Below, piece after piece: positions 1 through 4,383 of a stretch of DNA of 7,268 bases; positions within the stretch are counted from its first letter, which is position 1; every line of letters begins with the position of its first letter. Both the position numbers and the translations under genes were made by a program. Source of the stretch: UBA4055 sp036721445. GTDB lineage: Bacteria; UBA4055. The notes beneath the pieces were generated by a model that was not told the DNA's origin, ran no database searches, and worked only from the letters and a program-made list of their open reading frames with translations. The stretch is from contig DAIMKZ010000108.1 of the NCBI GenBank assembly GCA_036721445.1, positions 1-7,268 of the forward strand, written 5' to 3'.

Positions 1-483
1 AATTTCAAAATTATAAAAAGAGAGAAAAAGGAGGTTGTCGCAGAAGCTGATAATACTCCTCAGATCCAGTACTCATGGGTCAATACGAACGATCTTGAAC
101 TGTATAAACGTGATGTTGTTTCTTTTACTTTATTCTTTGATGGCAAAGCAAGATTCAGTATAAACGGCAAAACCCAGGAGTTTAAAGTCGGAGATAAGTT
201 AGCCATAGGAACAAAGATACAGAAGCAAGTTGTTGCCGGAACAAATCAGTCAACGGGAAATACCAGAGCCGGAATTGAATACTCTGGAGAGATTCTCTCT
301 ATAACTGAAAGGTCTGTTTATGTAAACACAGATGACAAGAACAGGGTAGTAAGGTTCCGTCCCGGGACTGACAGCGACTATTTCGCAAGAAATCTGATGG
401 AAGCCACTTCAGGTCAGGAAACTCAGGACACTCCTCAAGGAGGTGATGTGCCGGGCAGAAGAATTCCGAGACCGGGAAGGTAA
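1..483 (+). CDS. 3' end of a secretin-partner-like protein (possible PilP/GspC HR-type domain), 5' end outside window
   Basis: Frame 1 is open from the first base to a TAA at 481-483, giving the last 160 residues of a protein whose start lies upstream. I do not recognise it firmly. Residues 1-40 are charged and linker-like. Residues about 42-121 look beta-rich, with the pattern FSINGKTQEFKVGDKL, then GEILSITERSVYV, then RVVRFRPG. This resembles the small periplasmic HR domain of GspC and PilP, where an 'xxINGKxxxVxxGDxL...I..I....V.L' pattern recurs. The tail from about residue 135 is Gln/Gly/Pro/Arg-rich and probably disordered. It lies 55 bases upstream of a secretin gene on the same strand, where pilP sits relative to pilQ in pilMNOPQ operons. 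That position supports an inner-membrane-anchored protein that docks on the secretin. The domain call is by eye and position. A different beta-sandwich protein of the same machine is the alternative. Confidence 0.5.
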   Translation, partial: NFKIIKREKKEVVAEADNTPQIQYSWVNTNDLELYKRDVVSFTLFFDGKARFSINGKTQEFKVGDKLAIGTKIQKQVVAGTNQSTGNTRAGIEYSGEILSITERSVYVNTDDKNRVVRFRPGTDSDYFARNLMEATSGQETQDTPQGGDVPGRRIPRPGR

Positions 484-524
484 TCGACCTAGTTATTTAT
501 TGAAATAAGAATAAAAAATTATTC

Positions 525-531
525 AGGAGGG
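525..531 (+). promoter_or_regulatory. Strong Shine-Dalgarno site of the secretin gene
   Basis: AGGAGGG ends 7 bases before the ATG at 539. It is the strongest ribosome binding site in the window and fixes the secretin start. The rest of the 484-538 gap is A/T-rich and shows no convincing promoter or terminator, so the secretin is probably transcribed from upstream together with the preceding gene. Confidence 0.85.
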
Positions 532-538
532 TGTATAA

Positions 539-1903
539 ATGAAAAGAATTATGGTATTGATCATGACCGTCTTTACAGGGCTTGTCTTCAGCTCTCAGCT
601 TCTCTTTGACACTACATCGGACAATTTCAAGACTCCGATTTCACTTACTGCTCTGGATCAGTCAGTAGCCCAGGTACTGGATGCTCTTGCTGAGAGAGCC
701 GGTGTTAACCTTGTTCAGAGTGAGGAAACGATCGGAAAGAAAGTAACTTTAACGCTCAACGAGATACCGATTAAAGATGCTTTGGATCTGGTGGTAAGGG
801 CAACAGACCTTAGTTATCAGATAATAGATAACTCGATTATTGTTGCTACACAAAAGAAGATAGACAGAGAGATCGGTTTAAACACTTCAGTATTCGATCT
901 GCAGTACGCCGATGCCAAAACAGCGAAAGCAATGCTCGCCGATATATCAAAAATGGTCCAGATAGATGATCTCGGAAACAGACTGATCTATCAGGCAAGC
1001 CCAAAAGTAGCAAAGGAGATAGAAAAAGTACTTGTAAGGATCGACAGACCGCTTCAGCAGGTTTTGTTTAAAGCAAGAATAAAAGAAGTCGGTAATGATG
1101 TTTCTGCAAGATACGGAATCGAATGGGAAAAAATAAATAATTACACCACAACTTTAAGGGAAGGAGCTTATCAGGACTGGGGAACATGGTCGGGTAACTA
1201 TACAGACGGATGGACTTTCTCTTATGATAACACATCGTTTCCTGTAAGAAATATTGGGGGTGACTATTCAGATGACGTAACTTTTATGGATAATTCTCCT
1301 TTTCACGAAACTTCCAGCGGGCTTAATACTGTATGGCACAGAGTTATTGGACAGGAATATATTTTGAGCCTTGATTTTGCCAACAGAGACAATGATGCTC
1401 TGGTACTTGCAGAACCTGAAATCGCAACATTAAACAATAAAGAAGCTTATGTACACATTGGAGATATAGTTCCATACACAATTTCAACAGTATCTCAGGG
1501 AACTACAACCCAGTCTGTGCAGAAAGAAGAAATTGGAGTAAAACTTAAAGTTAAACCAATAATTAATGAAGAGAATGACATTACAGTAAGACTGGAAGCC
1601 GAAGTGTCGTCTATTTTCGGATGGGTTGGACCGAACTCAGAGATACCATGGGTCAAAACAAGAAAAGCAGATACAACAGTAAGGGTTCGTGACGGACAGA
1701 CAATAAGGATAGGCGGTATGCTGCTTGAAGACGAAACTTTTACTGTCAACAAGCTTCCTCTTCTAGGAGATATTCCATTCCTGGGATATATTTTCCAGCA
1801 TCAGGTGAAAACTAAAAAAACTACAAATCTTATTATTGAGATAACTCCCTATATCATGATCGACGGCGAGGTTGTTCTTGATGAAGATGAGCTTTTTGAT
1901 TAA
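539..1903 (+). CDS. Secretin, outer-membrane channel of a type IV pilus or type II secretion-like system (PilQ/GspD superfamily)
   Basis: This 454-residue secretin subunit should oligomerise into an outer-membrane gated ring that lets a pilus or substrate cross. Residues 1-19 form a Sec signal peptide (MKRIM, then a hydrophobic core, then FSSQ). Residues about 33-104 are an STN/N0-like domain (VAQVLDALAERAGVNLV; IPIKDALDLVVRATDLSY). Residues about 115-172 are one secretin N1-type domain (VFDLQYADAKTAKAMLADI, ending in VLVRIDRP). Residues about 173-440 are the beta-barrel secretin domain, with AEPEIATLNNKEA (291-303), the G/V/K/P region 333-340, KLPLLGDIPFLGYIF (405-419) and TNLIIEITPYIM (429-440). 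It is short for the family: no AMIN domains, a single N1-type module and only a 14-residue acidic tail, so no obvious pilotin-binding S-domain. Residues about 200-265 form an aromatic- and Gly/Asp-rich insertion. The upstream PilP-like gene favours a pilQ role, but a GspD-type role is not excluded. Confidence 0.9.
   Translation: MKRIMVLIMTVFTGLVFSSQLLFDTTSDNFKTPISLTALDQSVAQVLDALAERAGVNLVQSEETIGKKVTLTLNEIPIKDALDLVVRATDLSYQIIDNSIIVATQKKIDREIGLNTSVFDLQYADAKTAKAMLADISKMVQIDDLGNRLIYQASPKVAKEIEKVLVRIDRPLQQVLFKARIKEVGNDVSARYGIEWEKINNYTTTLREGAYQDWGTWSGNYTDGWTFSYDNTSFPVRNIGGDYSDDVTFMDNSPFHETSSGLNTVWHRVIGQEYILSLDFANRDNDALVLAEPEIATLNNKEAYVHIGDIVPYTISTVSQGTTTQSVQKEEIGVKLKVKPIINEENDITVRLEAEVSSIFGWVGPNSEIPWVKTRKADTTVRVRDGQTIRIGGMLLEDETFTVNKLPLLGDIPFLGYIFQHQVKTKKTTNLIIEITPYIMIDGEVVLDEDELFD
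1868..1871 (+). promoter_or_regulatory. Ribosome binding site supporting the lipoprotein start at 1881
   Basis: GAGG inside the secretin coding sequence lies 9 bases before the ATG at 1881. This favours ATG 1881 over the in-frame TTG at 1872, which would sit directly on the GAGG, and over the ATG at 1887, which is farther away. The resulting 23-base overlap with the secretin gene suggests translational coupling. Confidence 0.5.
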
Positions 1904-2786
1904 TCAAATAAGCAATATTTGTTATTATGGAAGAAGCAGGTTGATCCTGCTTCTTTCATTTATCATATTGGTCTCAGGGTGTTCGTCATCTAAAAATATG
2001 ACTTTATTCTACACAGGAAATTATAATGGTATAATCGAAGGCTGCCGCTGTCCGAAGGAACCTGAAGGAAATATTCTGAATCATGTCACATTTTATAAAG
2101 ACAGCATCAGTCATTTCAATAACAGGTTCTATATTTGCACAGGAAATATTTTTTCCTATAATTACGGAGACAGACATAACAGGATAATTTTGGATATAAT
2201 TGGTTATCTTGGATATGATTATGTTGCAGCAGGAAGGAATGAGACGGGTTTCTACAAACTGATAGATAAAAACATCGTTGCATCTTTAAATGTAGATGAT
2301 GTTCCCGGTCGTAAGATTTTTCGCCGAAAAGGACTGACAGTTGCGGTTACATCAATAACGGATCCGTCATTTTCAAGATATGTTTCAGATTCAGGTATTT
2401 CCGATATCCCGTTTGAAGAACTGAATATTATGGCCGATTCGCTTAAACAGGAAGCTGATGTTCTTATAGTCGTATCGAATCTGGAAAGTTCGACCGAGAA
2501 AAAAGTATTCAACAGAGTCAAAGCTATTGATATAATGATATCAAATACAAACACAAAAAATGAAATGATCAGATTCGGCAGTAAGCTATATGTCAGCCAC
2601 GGCACTAACGCCGAGCAGATTGGCAGGCTTGATATAAATAAATCAGGTGACCTGATCGAATTCAAAAATGAGTTTGAAAGGATCACTTCTGGCGGATTCT
2701 CTGAAGATGCTGAGTTTAAAATATACACTGACAGCCTAAAATTGAAATACGGGATAGACAAACCTGATACTTTAAATGATTATTAG
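1881..2786 (+). CDS. Lipoprotein resembling the UshA/5'-nucleotidase metallophosphatase fold with degenerate metal site (probable pseudoenzyme)
   Basis: From ATG 1881 the product is 301 residues. A basic n-region (GRSR, 17-20) and hydrophobic core (21-30) lead to the lipobox VSGC with Cys34. Ser follows at +2, so outer-membrane sorting is likely by the usual rule. The mature part follows the order of UshA/5'-nucleotidase-type metallophosphatases: 'TLFYTGNYNG' (41-50) where the family has 'TxxHTNDxHG'; 'GCRCPKEPEG' (54-63), like the Cys-rich loop of some members; 'CTGNIFS' (86-92) for 'xAGDxFS'; 'LGYDYVAAGRNE' (110-121) for 'LGYDAxxxGNHE'; 'VLIVVSNLE' (194-202) for the 'SH' motif; 'ISNTNT' (220-225) for 'GGHTH'; and 'GRLDI' (248-252). 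Asp or His metal ligands expected at 47, 49, 89, 120, 200, 222 and 224 are all Asn, so hydrolase activity is unlikely. The C-terminal 5'-nucleotidase substrate domain is absent. The 23-base overlap with the secretin gene suggests coexpression. The function is unknown; a structural or binding role at the outer membrane is inferred. The fold match is by eye. Confidence 0.72.
   Translation: MKMSFLINQISNICYYGRSRLILLLSFIILVSGCSSSKNMTLFYTGNYNGIIEGCRCPKEPEGNILNHVTFYKDSISHFNNRFYICTGNIFSYNYGDRHNRIILDIIGYLGYDYVAAGRNETGFYKLIDKNIVASLNVDDVPGRKIFRRKGLTVAVTSITDPSFSRYVSDSGISDIPFEELNIMADSLKQEADVLIVVSNLESSTEKKVFNRVKAIDIMISNTNTKNEMIRFGSKLYVSHGTNAEQIGRLDINKSGDLIEFKNEFERITSGGFSEDAEFKIYTDSLKLKYGIDKPDTLNDY
1929..1957 (+). 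other. Terminator-like hairpin at the secretin/lipoprotein junction, inside the lipoprotein signal-peptide codons
   Basis: The arm at 1929-1940 (GGAAGAAGCAGG) pairs with 1946-1957 (CCTGCTTCTTTC) around the 5-base loop TTGAT. This gives 12 pairs, 11 Watson-Crick and one G-U. It begins 26 bases after the secretin stop, where an intrinsic terminator would be expected. The bases after it (ATTTATCATATT) are not a proper T-run, so termination would be weak or partial. It also encodes residues 17-26 of the lipoprotein signal peptide. It may lower downstream expression, protect the secretin message from 3' decay, or hinder ribosomes starting at 1881. It could also be a by-product of the coding sequence. 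Confidence 0.6.
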
Positions 2787-2876
2787 CGTGAAAAATCATA
2801 AAATTAAGATTGTTTTTTGCTTATAACTTATTTATTTTCCAACTGCCTTATTAATAATAAAAAAACGGAGTTTTAT
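2787..2876 (+). promoter_or_regulatory. A/T-rich spacer before gcvPB, likely promoter region, with ribosome binding site GGAG
   Basis: These 90 bases separate the lipoprotein stop from gcvPB. GGAG at 2867-2870 lies 6 bases before the ATG at 2877 and fixes that start. The rest is very A/T-rich, with a T-run at 2811-2817 and TATAAC at 2822-2827 as a possible -10 element, but no good -35 at the right distance. A promoter for gcvPB is expected here because the gene has no functional link to those upstream. The exact element cannot be named with confidence. No glycine-riboswitch-like structure is visible. Confidence 0.35.
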
Positions 2877-4316
2877 ATGGCTGAGAAACTGATTTTTGAA
2901 ATATCCCGGAAAGGGAAAAGATCATTTACAATGCCGTGCTGGGAAGATTGTTCAAAAATAGATCTTGATGAAAAATATCTCAGAAAAGAGAAGATCGGAC
3001 TGGCGGAGGTCAGCGAGCCAGAGATAGTAAGACATTATGTGAATATGTCTTCTCTTAACCATCATGTGGATAAAGGTTTTTACCCGCTGGGAAGCTGTAC
3101 AATGAAATACAATCCGAAAATCAACGAGTATATGGCAGCTCTTGACGGTTTTACGCAGATACATCCTTATCAGCCTGAGGAAACTATACAGGGTGTATTA
3201 AAGATATATCACGATCTCGCAGATATGTTATGCAAAATTTCCGGATTCAGTAAAGTATCTCTTCAGCCTGTTGCAGGTGCTCACGGAGAGTGGACAGGGC
3301 TGAAAGTGATTAGAGCTTATCATGAATCCAAAGGCAACCCGAGAAAGAAGATAATTATCCCTGATACTGCTCACGGCACAAACCCTGCATCGATAGTTAT
3401 GGCAGGATACGATGTTGTAGAACTGAAATCAAATTCTAAAGGACTGGTCGATATAGACGATCTTAAAGCCAAATTTGACGAAGATACTGCCGCGTTCATG
3501 ATAACGAACCCAAATACAATAGGTCTCTTCGAGCAGAATGTAAAAAAGATAGCGGAGATTGTACATTCTAAAGGCGGGCTTCTATATATGGACGGTGCCA
3601 ATTTCAACGCCCTTCTGGGGATTGTAAGACCGGCAGATCTGGGGTTCGATGTTATGCATTACAACCTGCATAAAACATTTTCAACTCCGCACGGAGGCGG
3701 TGGCCCCGGTGCAGGTCCGATCGGAGTAGTTGAGGAACTGGAGAAATTTCTCCCGGTGCCTGAAGTAGTTGAAAATGACGGCAAATTCCGTCTCGATTAC
3801 GATAAGCCTGAAAGCATAGGTAAAGTTCATTCTTTCTACGGTAACTTTCTGGTCATAGTAAGGGCTTATGTTTATATGAAGATATTAGGCTCGGACGGAC
3901 TGCATAACGTTTCCGAAAATGCGATAATAAATGCAAATTATGTAAAGAAAATGCTTGAAGATACATTCGATCTGCCCTACAGGCAGAATTGCATGCATGA
4001 AGTCGTTTTTTCCGGAGAGAATCTCGGAAAGTTCGGTATAAAAACTTTAGATATAGCCAAAAGACTTCTCGACTTCGGAATTCACGCACCAACTATATAC
4101 TTCCCGCTACTGGTCCACGAAGCAATGATGATCGAGCCTACTGAAACGGAAAGCAAGGATACTCTCGACAGATTTATTTCAGTCATGAAACAGATAGCTG
4201 ATGAGGCGGAAAAAGATCCGGATATCCTGAAGAACGCTCCCACTTCAACTCCGGTCAGAAGGCTGGATGAAGTTCTGGCGGTAAAAAATCTTGATGTCAG
4301 GTATGTACAGAAATAA
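2877..4316 (+). CDS. gcvPB: Glycine dehydrogenase (decarboxylating) subunit 2, P-protein beta subunit
   Basis: This is the PLP-carrying half of the two-subunit P-protein of the glycine cleavage system. With GcvPA it decarboxylates glycine and passes the aminomethyl group to the lipoyl arm of GcvH. The 479-residue length is normal for GcvPB. Visible hallmarks are FYPLGSCTMKYNPK (68-81), QPVAGAHGEWTGL (130-142), DTAHGTNPAS (163-172), the PLP-ring contact region YMDGAN (237-242, D239), and the PLP lysine K266 in NLHKTFSTPHGGGGPG (263-278). The C-terminal half keeps VHSFYGNFLVIVRAYVYM (317-334) and HAPTIYFPLLVHEAMMIEPTE (403-423). The start at ATG 2877 is preceded by GGAG and gives the usual N-terminus. 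The frame is open back to a TTG at 2817, but that extension has no family counterpart. No gcvPA, gcvH or gcvT lies in the window, and the next gene is unrelated, so at least on the downstream side gcvPB is not in a gcv operon. The catalytic residues look intact. Confidence 0.96.
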   Translation: MAEKLIFEISRKGKRSFTMPCWEDCSKIDLDEKYLRKEKIGLAEVSEPEIVRHYVNMSSLNHHVDKGFYPLGSCTMKYNPKINEYMAALDGFTQIHPYQPEETIQGVLKIYHDLADMLCKISGFSKVSLQPVAGAHGEWTGLKVIRAYHESKGNPRKKIIIPDTAHGTNPASIVMAGYDVVELKSNSKGLVDIDDLKAKFDEDTAAFMITNPNTIGLFEQNVKKIAEIVHSKGGLLYMDGANFNALLGIVRPADLGFDVMHYNLHKTFSTPHGGGGPGAGPIGVVEELEKFLPVPEVVENDGKFRLDYDKPESIGKVHSFYGNFLVIVRAYVYMKILGSDGLHNVSENAIINANYVKKMLEDTFDLPYRQNCMHEVVFSGENLGKFGIKTLDIAKRLLDFGIHAPTIYFPLLVHEAMMIEPTETESKDTLDRFISVMKQIADEAEKDPDILKNAPTSTPVRRLDEVLAVKNLDVRYVQK

Positions 4317-4341
4317 TGGCGTGAATAAATTATATGACAGG

Positions 4342-4370
4342 AAGAGGACGCTTGTTCCTCTTTTTGTTTT
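4342..4370 (+). terminator. Intrinsic terminator after gcvPB
   Basis: AAGAGGA (4342-4348) pairs perfectly with TCCTCTT (4356-4362) around the 7-base loop CGCTTGT, and the T-rich run TTTTTGTTTT follows (4361-4370). It begins 26 bases after the gcvPB stop codon. It is the only hairpin in the window with a proper T-run. Its end is only 13 bases before the dinG start codon. Confidence 0.85.
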
Positions 4371-4383
4371 ATATAGATAGCTT

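Noticed and set aside
500..528. TTGAAA at 500-505 as a -35 box for the secretin gene
   Set aside because: At 17-base spacing the -10 would fall on the Shine-Dalgarno sequence, and no TATAAT-like hexamer is present there.
1872..1880. TTG start for the lipoprotein gene at 1872
   Set aside because: It directly abuts the only plausible ribosome binding site (GAGG, 1868-1871). ATG 1881 has proper spacing.
2252..2761. Long open frame of 169 codons on the minus strand inside the lipoprotein gene
   Set aside because: It has low-complexity Ser/Ile/Leu-rich content, no recognisable domain, and overlaps entirely a gene with clear family motifs. It is a shadow frame.
2786..2792. GCGTGAA occurring just after the lipoprotein stop and again after the gcvPB stop (4319-4325)
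   Set aside because: A shared 7-mer is too short to distinguish from chance, and the flanking sequences do not match.
2791..2817. Weak AATC/GATT stem followed by a T-run after the lipoprotein gene, as a terminator
   Set aside because: Only four A/T-rich pairs with a long loop form, which is too weak to call a terminator.
2817..2876. In-frame extension of gcvPB to a TTG at 2817
   Set aside because: The extra 20 residues have no counterpart in the family, and the ATG at 2877 has a well-spaced GGAG site.
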